The notes: generated by a model from the sequence alone, not told the origin. Positions 46,984 to 60,675 are shown, numbered from the stretch's first letter. The stretch: 64,000 nt of DNA from Ziziphus jujuba (GCF_031755915.1 NC_083383.1:562001-626000); one strand, 5' to 3'. A program made the numbers and translations.

Positions 46984-49900
46984 GTGGGGGCGGCGGCTAA
47001 GTCTGCATGGATGAAATAGCGGAAAGTGGAACTCTGTGGTAACCAATGGATGCCCTTGTCGAGCCTTCTGTTGATACAGTTTCTCATCCATTTCTTCTGA
47101 ACTTGTGAGGACACACTATCAATTACTATCTCCAACAGCCCCTGCACGCTTAGTGACATGTCCTTTGCAAAATAGTACAATACTTTTGGCAGCAAAAGCT
47201 TCGTCTCCTTGTGAACGTATACACTGCCTTGTATGAACTCTTCTTTAGCAATCTTAAGGTCCTCAAATATGTTCTTTGCTGTGTATGCTCGAACCTGTAT
47301 ATATATATATATATATGTATTCATATTCAATACACACGTAGTTTTTACCCCTTTCAGACAATACCACATTGCAAATGCATTAATTAAAAACATCTACAAA
47401 ACTAAGCATGATATTCATATTCATATTCATATTCATAATTATTGATCCTGATCCATACCGCAGGGTCAGAAGATGCTCCTGAACATAATGTAAAATGCAC
47501 CAGTGGCTCAGGGTATTCCAATGTGTAGGCGTGTCTTCCACTCCCTCCAACCTTCCACTTCCTTCCTGGAAACAGCGTTTGCAGCCACTGCAATATTCAC
47601 ATCATACTGAGACACTTGAGAGAGCTTTCTGTGGGAGTCAGTCATAAAATGAATCTCTTACTAGAGATTGAGTCTTCCATTCCATCACAATTCCCGATTT
47701 TTTAAAGTCTTTTAGTTGATAATTGCATACTTCCCTCGTCCTAGCTAAGTTTCCCCTCTCATTGTAACAACCTCAGCATATTTTTTCACTCTATGCCCCC
47801 ACAAGCGTCATGAAACCATAGCAAAGAAAACACAGTACAGAAATTTATACGAGCCTCAATGTATGTATCATTAACATACATATTACAAACATCAATATTA
47901 AATGCATGGAAGAAGAATGAAATTGCACAAAGCATACTGGTGATGAATGGTGCGGTTGAATCCCCAAAATCGAGCTCTGTATGACATAAGCATTTACACA
48001 ATGCCCACCTACATTATATGCTGCCTGAAAAAGAGATTAAAAAGAAAATTGCACCATCTTCTGCATAAGATTTTATGATTCATGAATAACAACACTTTAT
48101 GGCACTTTTTTTTTTTTTTTTTTTTACCTTTAACACAGACGCACTTCTCACACGTTGATGACGAGTCCCATATGCCAAGTATGCCTGCAAAAAGAATTTT
48201 ATAAGCTCTGTCAGATGGATTAAAACTAAGGCCGCTTGAGCTTTATAAAAGAACCATCGTCAACTGGATCAATTACTTATGAAGACAATCAATGTATTAA
48301 AGTTTATGCCGTTCAGAACCAACTCTGAGGCTTCAATGCATGATAGGAAGATTTACTTGGAGATTTATTATGCCAAACTGACAAAATGGCCAACCGCAAT
48401 CACAGCTCGATGGAGCACCTTGAAGCATTTTTATCCGTTTGTGTGCCATTATAATTTAGATGAGAAATCACTTCCAAGGGATTGGAAGTGATTTCTAATA
48501 AGTAATAACAGCGACCCTATTGTTTTACAATGTTCTGCTTATGAAACAGTCCTTTTTGAAGTTTTCATGACTAGCTTGACATTTCTTTGAAAAATAACAT
48601 GATAGGAAATTGAATGAATCCATACATGCATCACTAGGGCGTTGTGAATATTGATCCAAAACGCAAGCTTCTCCTCACGCTTCATCTTCCTTGGGTCAAC
48701 CTTCTCAAGCTTTCGAACCAATGACCTATTAAACAAAGAATCAAAAATAAATAGTTTTGACAGAATACATAATTTTCGGGCTTTCAGCAAACTCTCGAAA
48801 ATCACCCCCACCACCCACACCCCGCCACACACCCCCCTCTCCATCCCCCCCTCCTCCCCCCTCTCTCTCTTCCTTTATTTGAAAGTTGGAAGATTGAACT
48901 AAGATGGACCTAAAATAAAGCTAATGCATATACTTTTATCATATAACAAAGCATGCTAGCTGCACTACATTAGAAATATGTAAACACCAAAAAAAAATAA
49001 AAAAAAAATTATAAACTACTTCTGCGGTGTAGGTCCACCTGAAATTTTGTAGCATTATAGCAGCGTAATTGAAATTATCATCTTCCAAACGTATCTTTAG
49101 AACTTCTATCAGAGCGGCATATGGTCTATTATCTTCTTTTGACCCTTGAAGATTCACAGTAGTATCCTCACTGCAATGTGGACTCCAACTATCACAAGGA
49201 TTCTTAGAAGAAAACATACTTGATGATGACAAGGAAGAAGTGGGAGAAGTAGATAAGGCTGCATGGGTTTGAGGTGGATTAGCAAGTTTGCAGTATATGG
49301 AAGAGATGCATCTGACAATGTCTTCGGAAAGTTTATCAGGAGCATTAAGGGCATTATCAATGAGAGAAGCACCAAGATGATCAGCTAAGCTGCGATGACT
49401 TGACTTGGCTATTTTCTGGTCCTGCAAATGCTCACACGAAGGACAAATTATATCACTTTTTGTGGCGGTGGGAGATTTCATCCAAATCCAAGTGGAGGTT
49501 AATGTTTTTTTTTTGTTTTTTCTTTTTTATTTTACCCTTTTAGATGCTGTTTTTAGGCTAGTGGCAGGACTTGGATTATAGGAAGCAGTCCAACCACCTG
49601 CAGGAGAAGATTGAACATGATCATGATGGAGCAAAGTACCTCTGTGCGTATGCTTCTCCTCTCTGGAACCTGCTTGACTAAATAGACGCCCTTGGAAAGC
49701 TGTTCGATAAAGAGAAAGAAGATGGTGTTCCAAGTGTATGATTTCCAGCTCCAGTGCGGCAATCTCCTCCTTCAACTGTGCAGTGGACTGTTTGAGAACC
49801 CCAAATGAAAATTTAAATCATTTTGCTAAACCAAAAACAGTCAAGCCACATTACTATGAAATGCTTGCAAAATTACTGCTGTCTGAAAGCAATTGGCTGA

Positions 49901-50109
49901 GACACTCAAGAGAGAAAATGTGAGAATATAATTTGCAAAAGAGACTTCAGACTTGTATAGCAAACAAAAACCTTTGGCGTTGGAGTTCCATTTGAAGCAA
50001 CAGAGCTGATGGAACTACAAATTACTGCCTTCTCCGCATCCCAACACAAGGAAGCCTGGCTACTTGAAGTTGTATCCAACTGCGCAATCTGTGTCAAAAG
50101 TTACAATGG

Positions 50110-50146
<37 letters not shown>

Positions 50147-50626
50147 TGTAAAAATATTTTAGGAACAAGGGATTCAGATGCCTGGATTGAATTGGAGGTG
50201 CTTTATTGGTTTTGGCCATAACTTATAGAAGTTGCAGTTCAAATAAAATGTACAAAAGTCCAGACGAGACGAATGTCCCACAAATTGAAAATGTGAATTA
50301 AATTGTGATTAACTCTCTCGAGCATCGATCTGTGGGAATGGAACAATAATGAACAATTCACTTACCGGATTATAATACGAGGACAGTCGAGGAGACATAT
50401 TCAGTACGTTTTTGAGAAACACATTGTCATAAGGAGAACTGCAATTGCAAATAATGAAAACAAAACAAACTTAGTTTGCTAATTTTACCAGCAACTAGCC
50501 AGTACTTGTCCTAATTTTTGAGTAATTAAGAACATTATGGAAAAACCTTCGCCAACTTCTCTGTGGAGGATAAGGAAAAGAGGATGAGGATGAGGAAGAG
50601 GGAGAGCGGCAATTCCCAGCCAGCAT
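46950..50626 (-). CDS. MIP1-type leucine-zipper + DUF547 protein
   Basis: Ten exons, downward: 50626-50547, 50438-50366, 50088-49972, 49787-49536, 49421-49039, 48725-48626, 48184-48128, 48024-47938, 47587-47459, 47294-46950. They make 541 codons (540 aa). A coiled coil/leucine zipper of the MIP1 family is at about 91-125 (QLKEEIAALELEIIHLEHHLLSLYRTAF). A low-complexity Ser-rich middle follows, then DUF547 from about 302 to 430 (REEKLAFWINIHNALVMHAYLAYG, YNVGGHCVNAYVIQSSILG). The C-terminal QKKWMRNCI..LPQSSTFRYFIH is also typical. Function is unknown beyond protein-protein interaction by the zipper. Exon 5 was started at the CATTTGCAG acceptor (49422-49423); upstream sequence stays open but has no acceptor. 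A TTGACAG acceptor just above the ATG suggests a 5' UTR intron. Confidence 0.9.
50108..50147. repeat. (TA)n tract in DUF547-gene intron 2
   Basis: TA dinucleotides interrupted by a CA, between exons 3 and 2. Confidence 0.75.
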
Positions 50627-50639
50627 CTTCGGATTCGGA

Positions 50640-51090
50640 TTCTGTCTGTCAACGGAAAAAAAAAAAAAAAGTTTATTTACAAAGATGATGTTAATAGATC
50701 ACAGGAAAAGTATTGGAGGGAGGAGCTTAAAGATTAAACATTCTAAGTTATTATGAAGCAAATGGGGATGAAGAGCATTACTCACTCAAAGTCAAAACCA
50801 GAAAGATGTAAAGCATTCTTCTCCTGCTCCTGCATATTTCGTCAGTTCCAGATGAAGACGAAGAAGAAGATGATGAAGAAACCAAGTCAAGAAGCTGACA
50901 TTGCCACCGAGAGTAAGTATGCAATGCACCTACTAGATAACAAGAATCAAACAAGCACAGCAACAAAACCAAGAGGAGGGGCCAAGAACTTAAAACTAAA
51001 TAATTTTTATTTTATTTTATTTTTTTATGAGTTACAAAAAGAACAGAGATGGAGACCCGGCCAAGCAGAGAGTAATATGGAGTAGGTAGC
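50640..51090 (-). other. probable 5' UTR and promoter of the DUF547 gene
   Basis: Acceptor-like TTTTTCCGTTGACAG (minus) ends near 50647. A donor-like GA/GTGAGTAATG lies near 50783. A short leader intron is therefore plausible. The (GAA)-rich stretch 50850-50880 becomes a pyrimidine-rich (TTC) tract in the transcript. Confidence 0.35.
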
Positions 51091-54000
51091 CTTTCAATTG
51101 AAAAAAAGAAAAAAAAAAAAATTAGGCAAAGGAAATAAGGAAAGAGAATTCATATATGAAACGGGCAAATGGGAAATGGTTGTGTGTGTGTGGAACAGAA
51201 CACAGACAGGGCACCAAGATGGGGGGATAGTTCAACCAAGAGCACTAAAAACTACATCAATTATGAGCCATTAAGATGGAGCAAATGCTACTTTTACTAT
51301 ATCCAATAAAATTTTATTTAAAAATAAAAAATCAAAATCAGAATAAAAACAGATACATCATTAGATTAGGTGGAGGATAGTGGAAAGTAAACCAGTTATG
51401 ATTCGCCAAAAATTAAATAAGGAACCCATATCCTTCCTGGTTCCTACTCCTCCACCAGCCCCACTCCCCGCTGCGCTTATTAAAACCCCGCGTGTCTCTC
51501 CCCGACGACATACCCGTATCCCTTATATTATAATATATATATATATATATATATATGGACCGGTATTTCTTCAGGGTTGAAGTTGAAACAAAATAATCGA
51601 AATTGTTTGTTTACTTATAAGCTAATTTGCTTAGTTAGTAGAACATCATTCCTCAAATAAATAATGTTGGTGTTGGAATTGATGATCCAAATTTTTATTG
51701 ATCCGATCAGAAAAATTTACTTTAAAAGAAAAAATGATGTTCTGATAACGGAGGGCCGAAGGCCGTCAATTTTTAAATTTATTCCGTCAGTTTTGTAATT
51801 CTATTTGCTCCTTTTTTTTTACTAATTTTTATAAATAAATTTTTTTATCTTTTTCACTTATTATTTTTTTCATCAAAAATTTTCAGGTAGATCGATATAC
51901 GTTTTGTTTTATTTTATTACTGTTATTTTTGTTCTACTTTTCGTAACAAATAATAATAATAATAATAATAACAATATAAAATAGTACAACAGCTGTATCT
52001 GCAATGAGCATTAAAGGAGGTGGGACCTTCATGTGCTAATACAGATTCAACGTACACATTTGTACATAGATTGCATCTCAAGGCACCGGCTGTTAATTGC
52101 TACTCTATCAAAATCATCACTCATTAATACTTTTTTTCCTTTTTTTTTTTTATATAAGCAATATATATATATATATATATATATATATTCTATATTTAAT
52201 TTAATTTCAATTCATACTAATATAATCTAAATTTTAACACTATCTCAAATTAAAGAAAAACAAAAATGACACCAAATTTATAATACATTTTGAATTCTAT
52301 TTAAGGTTTGATAAACAATAATAAACTATTTACTCGAACTACGACTTCAATTTCAAAGTTTAAATATTTGACCTAATAAAAATCTTTCCCGCCCGATATT
52401 GTAATTAAAAAAAAGTTTGATAAATAATATATATATATATATATAGCATTAGTCTGCAAACAATTAATTAAACAAATTATACAATACCAATAGAAATACA
52501 TAGTTGACAAAATCATGCTGTAAGGCAGATAAAATATGTATTCAAATAAATTAGTTTTTTTTTTTTTCCTAATATATATGTGTACGTTGCAGTGATCGGT
52601 GCTATTGTCAAGTGCCTAGCTATTGCGACAACTGATACATAAAGGAAACAACTTGATCGATCAGACTCCTATGTTTCTGACAAAGGGAAGAAAAGGAAAA
52701 CATAAAAGAAGTATTCTGATGGTATGGTAGTTTTCTTCTTTCAAATTTCGGGGGAATGGTATTATGATTGCTTTCATTTTTGGTTGTGAACATTTGTCCC
52801 ATTAATTAGATGATATTGATGGTGTGGTTAAATAAAGAAGGACCGGCTCAGGCCCAAATTCAGCAAGAAAGCTTGTACCATCACCGCTAATCATGGGGAA
52901 CGGAAAACCAGTAAATGGACTTGGATTTTATATCCCAATTTGTTGTCTTAATCCTGCCTAATCAAAAAATTGCCGCCGTCTCACTTAAAATGTTCACCTC
53001 TCTCTTCTATTGATTTCCGTCTTCTCAATGTTTGATTCCCGTTTACGGCTATTCATGGATGTAAACGAACGAAACTACCCTAAAGCATCGGATTGGAGGC
53101 TTTTCATAAGAAGAAATATAAATCCAATTAGAGATCATGAAGCTGGGCTATGTATATATATTTTCATTATCATATTATTTTCTTTCTAAGATTCATTATC
53201 TTTTTTCCTTAGAAAGATGAGATTCATTCCCAATTCTACGCAAAGATAGATCCTCCATATGACCAGTGATTTATTTTCCTGTTCTGTAAAATCCAGATTT
53301 ATGTGCCTTTCTCCTTTGCACCCATAGTTTCTGTGTCCCAATTATTCACAAACACCATTCTCCACCAATCCAATTCAAACATCAATCTACAAGCCTGATG
53401 TCAAAATCCACTTTTCCAAATCATAAACCCCAATCCTCTTCTCCATAAATCAAGTTCTGGACCTGTTCAAAGTTTTAAAGATTGGCCTTCATGTTTCCAA
53501 TTTGGAAAGGAACATATGTTATACAAAAAAAAGCTTGAACCAGAAGAGTAGAATTGTATCAATAAATAGATCTATGGCAAGGAGAAGACTGAATAAATTA
53601 ATGGAAAAAGGTTAAAATTCTTGATGAGGTGGCAATAATTATTGGTGGGACAGGGTTTGGGATGGCAAATTAAGTGCAGAAGATCCTAGTCTCTAATCTA
53701 CTACATTGGCCCTAGCTCCAACTTACGCCATGGTTATATGGAAATTAATGGAATGGAAGAGGCATTATCAGATATTAATTAACCAAAGGAAATAGTAAAT
53801 AAACAAATAAATAGAAAGCACAAACTGGTTATTCATTATTGGAGGGAATCCAGCTACGTATTAATTGGAGCAATGAAGATTTTTCTATTCTATTGGATTT
53901 GGAGGTGGAGGGGATGCGACAAACCGGAATAAACTCACTCTCTCACCCACATCAGAAGTGGAGCCCCCCAGAAGTTGTTGGTAACTTAACCAACTCAACT

Positions 54001-54911
54001 CGATCGTGTGCATGTCCATATCCGTGGCATCTTATCCATCTATTTTTTTTTTTTTTTTAATAGTACTTCTTCTACAAGGTGTATATATATATATATATAT
54101 ATATATGAAAGCAGAGCTGTTTCCGCAAAAATTTGAAATAGGAGACACTCTTGTCGGAGACACAATATAAAGCAATCACACCTCGCTGGATGTCACCAGC
54201 CACCATTCACACACCTACCTCTTGGAGGCTTGTTGCTTGCAAAATAAAAATAAAATGAAAAAAAAAAGTAGGAGGAGGGAAATAATTAGAGGTCCAGTCA
54301 ACGGTCAATAGCACTCGCATGGATGAGCACTGAAGCAGGCCCTTGATGGCTCATTTTAAATATGGATACTGCAAGCAACAAACAACTGGGAAGAACAGAT
54401 GCGCAGAGTGTCACAGGAAAAATGTTGTTTTGTAATTATCTTCTAGTTGTTGCCGAGCATCATGTCACTGCGACATAATGCTACCCATTGCTCAAAATTT
54501 AATTCCATCCATTTCTAATTAATTAAACACATATACAGATTAAGGTTTCCTTTATAAAATTACCATTAACCTTAAAAACTAATCAATTTAAAAAATAAGT
54601 TTTATATATTTATCCCCCGTTTATAAGCTATTTTATTTCTGACAATTATTAATTAATTTTTATGAATAATAGTGTAATTTGAACATTTATACATACATAT
54701 ATATAAATATATATAAACGTGTAACTTAACTTAAATGTAACATGATTAGAATTTTGAACTTGAATAGCATTTTAAATCGGCATCCATCTCAAAAGTTTAA
54801 TTAAAATTATACCTAACATTATTCATGAAAGTTTTATTAATTAACTTATTTATTATTGTTATCATAAGTGACATCTTATGAAATCTTATCACCACGACCA
54901 TCTAACATATG
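51091..54911. other. AT-rich intergenic region without a recognised gene
   Basis: Nearly 3.8 kb with no supported coding exon, tRNA or element ends. TA tracts are at 51532-51555, 52163-52188, 52429-52444 and 54081-54105, and there are several homopolymers. Short open frames here lack codon structure or similarity I recognise. Confidence 0.5.
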
Positions 54912-54916
54912 CTTCG

Positions 54917-55444
54917 TGTAAGAGTCATACACTCCTCCGCATTTTGATTGTAAATACCAAGCCAAGTTCATCCAGGGTCATTAGTCAAGTCCATGGTCAC
55001 TTGCTTGGATTTCTAGCTTTTGTTATTCGAAATAGTGCCATTATGATTCCTCGCATATTTTGATATGTATTCTTGTCGGAATGAAAATGGTCCGATAAGT
55101 TCTTTGGAGGGGGGTGGCTAGTCGGCGAGTTGTTGGGCTAGACCACTAGCATAGGTGAGAACTTGTAATAGCGTGCTTGTAAACCTCTCTGCTGTTCTCT
55201 CCATCGAGACCGAATAAAACGAACGCATTTCCAATTCATCGTATTGTTGCCTTGTTTACTGACCCCTTTTCTAACGATTGTGTGATTACATGCTTTATTT
55301 TATTGCTTGCTTGGTGCATGCACAATACTAATATCGTGTGGGTTATTTGCTTGCAAGGGACATTAACGGTTGGCTTACTACCTGCGAGGGGCGAGTAAGC
55401 ACCGCACGGCCCCGTTGTACGCTTAGAGCGGTGGGACCGTGACA
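54917..55444 (+). repeat. 5' LTR of the chromovirus
   Basis: Starts TGTAAGAGTCATAC and ends GGGACCGTGACA, directly before the primer-binding site. It contains CGAATAAAACG (polyadenylation-type signal). Confidence 0.95.
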
Positions 55445-55446
55445 GT

Positions 55447-55458
55447 TGGTATCAGAGC
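55447..55458 (+). other. tRNA-iMet primer-binding site of the chromovirus
   Basis: TGGTATCAGAGC two bases after the 5' LTR. Confidence 0.9.
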
Positions 55459-55482
55459 AAGGTTGGGAGTCACTCGCACAAG

Positions 55483-58400
55483 ATGCCGAAGCTGACAAAC
55501 GAAATGCGGTTCGATAACATCGACCAGCAGCTCGGAGAGCTTGCTGGCGTTGTAAATGCACATATTAGAGGCCACAACTGGCAGGAGGCCTTCGAAAAGA
55601 TGGAGACACTCGATGACATAGCCAGTCGAGTGAGCGCACTCGAGAGGAATCAAACCACGTGGGGCAATACCGGCCCTTCGAGCTCCACTGCGGGCGAGCG
55701 AGATGGAGCAATGGAAGAGGCCATAGAGAGATTGATGTCTATGGTCAACGAATTGACGGAGGACTTTCGAGCCACCGTGGAAGCCCTAAAGATTGAAATG
55801 GGGCAAATAAATACCAAGCTCGCCATCACCATGCGAGCGGTAGAAAATCGACCTGCTGTCCCAATGGGCGGGGACTATGGACGAATGAAAGTGCCTGAGC
55901 CCCGAGCGTATGGAGGGGCACGAGATGCGAAGGAGCTCGAAAACTTTTTGTTTGATATGGAACAATATTTTCGAGCAATAAAACCGGATTCGGAGGAAAC
56001 GAAGGTTACCATGGCTACAATGTACCTAACCAATGATGCAAAACTGTGGTGGCGATCTAAATACGAAGATATCAAGAACAACAGGTGCATCATTGACACA
56101 TGGGACCAGCTGCAGAAGGAACTCAAGAACCAATTCCTTCCCGAGAATGTGGACTACATTGTCCGACGACATTTGATAGAATTGAGATAGACGGGTAATG
56201 TAAGGGACTACGTGAAAGCTTTCTCGGCCCTTATGCTCGATATACGCGACATGTCTGAGAAGGATAAGCTCTTCTACTTCCTGGAAGGGCCGAAACCTTG
56301 GGCTACGACAGAACTTCAACGACAGAGAGTACAAGACCTAGCCTCAGCACTAGGGGCAGCGGAGCGCCTAATGGACTACTCAACAGAGAGCCCCATCAAT
56401 AGAAGGCCCCAACCGTCTACTTCGAATGCCAATAGCAGTGGACCCTTCAAGCCTGCCAATCTCCCCAGACCTGGGGGAAGTGACAATAGGAAACCTCCGA
56501 ACTCGAGAGAGCCTCCACCGCGGAACCCCAATGCATTCGGATTTAGACCCCGACCTCTGACATGTTTCCTATATAATGGTCCCCACAGAGTGGGCGAATG
56601 CCCCCATAAGACCGCTCTTAGTGCTCTACAAGCATCTATTCGCTCCCAAGAGCACGAGGGAGGGCGAGAGGAGGTAGTAGAAGAAGGAGAAGACGGCGCA
56701 CAAGTGGGAGCGCTGAGATTTTTGAATGCCCTTAATGGACAGGTCGTTCAGGCCAGGAAGACCAATGAGAAAGGTCTTATGTTCGTGGATGCGGCGATAA
56801 ATGGAAAGGCCGCAAAGAGTGTGATGGTGGACACAGGTGCCACCCACAACTTTTGTTCAGAGATTGAAGCTCGAAGGCTGGGCCTACGCTTACAAAAGGA
56901 TGCGGGGCAAATGAAAGCAGTAAATTCCAAAGCCTTACCTACGGTGGGCCTGGCGAAACAAGTGCCTCTCAAGTTGGGAACTTGGGAGGACCGGGTGGAT
57001 TTGATTGTAGTACCAATGGATGACTTTGATGTAATCTTGGGAATGGACTTTCTAGTGAAGAAGAAGGCAATCCCTATTCCCGCCGCTAACAGCCTGTTGA
57101 TGATGGGGGAACAAACAGGAGTAGTTCCCGTACAAAGGAAGCAACTGAACAACCCCAAACTTCTATCGGCCCTCCAATTTAAGAAGGGAGTAAGACGCAA
57201 AGAACCCTCTTACATAGCATTAGTGGTAGCGAGGGAGGGTGAAGATGATGAAACTACCCCTCCTATGGTGCTGGATGCCTTAAAATCATTCAACGATGTG
57301 ATGCTGGACAACTTACCAAGGAACCTACCTCCTCGACGAGATATTGACCACAACATTGAATTGATACCAGGAGCAAAACCTCCAGCAAAGGCACCTTATC
57401 GGATGGCCCCTCCTGAGCTGGCAGAGCTACGAAAGCAACTCGGGGAACTTTTGGAAGCAGGGTTTCTGAGACCCTCGAAGGCACCTTACGGCGCTCCCGT
57501 ATTATTCCAAAAGAAGAAAGATGGAACTTTGCGCCTGTGCGTAGATTATCGAGCCCTGAACAAGGTCACGGTGCGAAACAAGTACCCGATCCCTTTAATA
57601 GCTGACTTGTTCGACCAGCTAAGCGGAGCCAAATTTTTCACTAAATTGGATTTGAGATCGGGATACTACCAAGTGAGAATCGTTGAAGGGGACGAAGAGA
57701 AAACCACCTGCGTCACACGATACGGAGCCTTCGAATTCCTGGTGATGCCTTTTGGGTTGACGAATGCACCAGCAACATTTTGCACCCTCATGAACCAGGT
57801 ATTTCGAGACTTCCTTGACAAATTTGTGGTGGTGTATCTTGACGACATTGTAATCTTCAGCCCTACCTTAGAAGAACATGTCGAACACATTCGAATGGTA
57901 CTCCAGAGACTCCGAGAAAATCAATTATTTGTGAAGAAGGAAAAATGTGCTTTTGGCAGAAGACAAATCAAGTTTCTGGGACACATCATCGAGGAGGGGA
58001 AGATCCGCATGGACATGGAGAAGGTAAAAGCCATCCAAGAGTGGAAAACTCCTGCTAATGTGAAAGAACTTAGATCATTTCTGGGATTGGCAAATTACTA
58101 CCGCCGCTTCGTAAAAGGATACTCAAAGAAAGCAACTCCCCTAATGGAATTGCTAAAGAAGGAGGTGCCTTGGGAGTGGAGCAAGGAATGTGAGGGCGCA
58201 TTCCAGGATCTAAAGGAAGCTATGATGAAAGACCCAGTGTTGGCCCTGCCGGACATCACCAGACCCTTCAAAGTCCAAACCGATGCATCTGACTTCGCTT
58301 TAGGTGGAGTCCTACTCCAAGATGGTCATCCTGTCGCCTACGAAAGCAGGAAGTTATCAGCGGCAGAAAGAAACTATACGGCTCAAGAAAAGGAGATGCT

Positions 58401-60141
58401 TGCCGTAATTCATTGCTTAAGAACCTGGAGGCACTACTTATTGGGGTCAAGTTTTGTAGTAAAGACTGATAACTCAGCCGTTAGTCACTTCCTTACATAA
58501 CCAAAACTAACCCCAAAACAAGCTCGTTGGCAGGAATTCATTGCGGAGTTTGACCTTCAATTCGAGCACAAAGCGGGGACCAAGAACCAGGCAGCGGATG
58601 CCCTAAGTCGCAAGACGGAGCTTGCGGCACTAAGGGTGGTGGCTAACATGGCTGCGAGTACTATCGCGAATTCAATGCGAGAGCTGATAAAGCAGCATTT
58701 AGGGGGAGATCAATGTGCCCAGAATATCCTCAAGTTGTGCAAGGAGGGAAAAACTCGTCAATTTTGGGAGGAAGACGACTTGCTGTGGACAAAAGGAAAT
58801 AGGTTATTTGTCCCGAAGACTGGAGACCTAAGAAAGATGCTAATGAGAGAATGCCACGACACTTTGTGGGCTGGACATCCGGGGTGGCAAAGGACGTATG
58901 CCTTAATCAAACAGGGTTATTATTGGCCACAGATGCGTGACGATATTATGGACTACATCCGAACCTGTCTTGTGTGCCAACAGGACAAAGTTGAGAGGCA
59001 GAAACCACCAGGGCTGTTGGAACCTCTATTCGTCCCGTCATGCCCATGGGAGAGTGTGTCAATCGATTTCATCACCAACCTTCCAAAGATCGGGGATCTT
59101 TCAAGTATTTTGGTTATTGTGGATCGATTCTCGAAGTATGCAACATTCATCCCTGCCTCAAAGTTCTGTACGGCCGAGGAAACTGCCCGCTTATTCTTCA
59201 AGTATGTGGTGAAATATTGGGGTGTGCCGCGCCACATTGTAAACGATAGAGATGCCAAGTTCACAGGATCTTTCTGGACAGAACTATTCAAGCTTCTTGG
59301 GTCCCAGCTCAACATTTCCTCCAGTTATCACCCACAAATGGATGGGCAGACAGAAAGATTCAATGGCATGTTGGAGGAGTACCTACGACACTTTGTGAGT
59401 GCCAACCAGAAGAATTGGGCGCAACTACTTGATGTAGCTCAATTCTGCTTCAACGCACAAAAGGGATCTCCCACAAGTAAGTGCCCCTTCGAAATAGTTA
59501 ACAGCCAGAAGCCCTTACTTCCACACACAGTCGATGAGTACCAGGGAAAGAATCCAAGGGCTTTCAATTTCACCAAAGAGTGGAAGAACAACATGGAAAT
59601 AGCCAGGGCCTACTTGGAGAAGGCAGCAAATCGGATGAAGAAATGGGCAGACAAAGACCGACGACCCTTAGAGTTCAATGCGGGGGATATGGTGATGGTG
59701 AAGCTAACTCGAGAGCAATTTCGCTGGCTAAGGGACAGAGACCCCAGGTTGATGAGAAAATATGAGGGACCAATGCCGATCATTGCCAAAGTAGGGAGGG
59801 CATTGTATAAGGTGGTTACCCCAGAATGGATGAGAGTGCACCCGGTATTCCACGTCAGCAACCTCAAGCCATACTACGCCGACAAGGAGGATCCAGCGCG
59901 CAACACTCCAGCAAGAGCCGAAGTCAAGACCAAGCTGCCGAAGACAACCAAGGAAGTGGAGGAGATCCTTGCAGAAAGAACCAGAAGCGTGCATCGTCAG
60001 CCAGTACGAGAATACCTCATCAAGTGGAAGGGACTAGGAGAAGAAGAAACCAGCTGGGAGAAGGAAGGCAACTTGGCAGCCTACAAGCAGCAGATCGAGG
60101 AGTTCAAGGCAGCGGAGTCGTCGAGGGCGTCGATAGAATGA
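55483..60141 (+). pseudogene. gag-pol: chromovirus gag-pol, broken by two nonsense codons
   Basis: One frame runs from the ATG at 55483 to the TGA at 60139-60141, interrupted by TAG at 56188-56190 (gag) and TAA at 58498-58500 (RNase H). No frameshift is seen. Parts in order: coiled coil and gag core (to about 56400); a zinc knuckle near 56563 with Tyr at the second Cys position; protease DTGATHNF (56830); reverse transcriptase with YLDD (about 57835-57846); RNase H (DASDFALGG, about 58282); integrase zinc finger (about 58850-58990) and catalytic D, D, E at about 59065, 59245 or 59251, and 59353; chromodomain near 59957-60100 (YLIKWKGLGEEETSWE). Such polyproteins copy the element and target insertion through the chromodomain. 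Readthrough of the TAG is conceivable; the TAA is more likely disabling. Confidence 0.92.
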
Positions 60142-60152
60142 GCGGGGGAGGA

Positions 60153-60670
60153 TGTAAGAGTCATACACTCCTCCGCATTTTGATTGTAAATACCAAGCCA
60201 AGTTCATCAAGGGTCATTAGTCAAGCCCATGGTCACTTGCTTGGATTTCTAGCTTTTGTTATTCGAAATAGTGCCATTATGATTCCTCACATATTTTGAT
60301 ATGTATTCTTGTCGGAATGAAAATGGCCCGATAAGCTCTTTGGAGGGAGGTGGCTAGTCGGCGAGTTGTTGGGCTAGACCACTAGCATAGGTGAGAACTT
60401 GTAATAGCGTGCTTGTAAACCTCTCTGCTGTTCTCTCCATCGAGACCGAATAAAACGAACGCATTTCCAATTCATCGTATTGTTGCCTTGTTTACTGACC
60501 CCTTTTCTAACGATTGTGTGATTACATGCTTTATTTTATTGCTTGCTTGGTGCATGCACAATACTAATATCGTGTGGGTTATTTGCTTGCGAGGGACATT
60601 AATTACTACCTGAGGGGCGAGTAAGCACCGCACGGCCCCGTTGTACGCTTAGAGCGGTAGGACCGTGACA
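60153..60670 (+). repeat. 3' LTR of the chromovirus
   Basis: Matches the 5' LTR except for 8 substitutions and 10 missing bases near 60601-60617. Preceded by the purine tract GCGGGGGAGGA. Confidence 0.95.
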
Positions 60671-60675
60671 CTTCG

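Larger units (their letters stand above)
54917..60670 (+). mobile_element. Ty3/Gypsy chromovirus LTR retrotransposon, nearly complete
   Basis: A 5754-bp element with LTRs at 54917-55444 (528 bp) and 60153-60670 (518 bp), a tRNA-iMet primer-binding site (55447-55458) and a purine tract (about 60141-60152). Target duplication CTTCG is at 54912-54916 and 60671-60675. By my alignment the LTRs differ by 8 substitutions (about 1.5%) plus an 8-bp and a 2-bp gap, so insertion was recent. The domain order gag, protease, reverse transcriptase, RNase H, integrase, chromodomain places it in the plant chromoviruses. Two nonsense codons break the single gag-pol frame, so this copy is not autonomous as it stands. 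Confidence 0.96.

Noticed and set aside
50753..51085. 110-aa plus-strand frame upstream of the DUF547 gene
   Set aside because: Overlaps the probable 5' leader of the minus-strand gene; Lys-rich from a GAA repeat, with no recognised domain.
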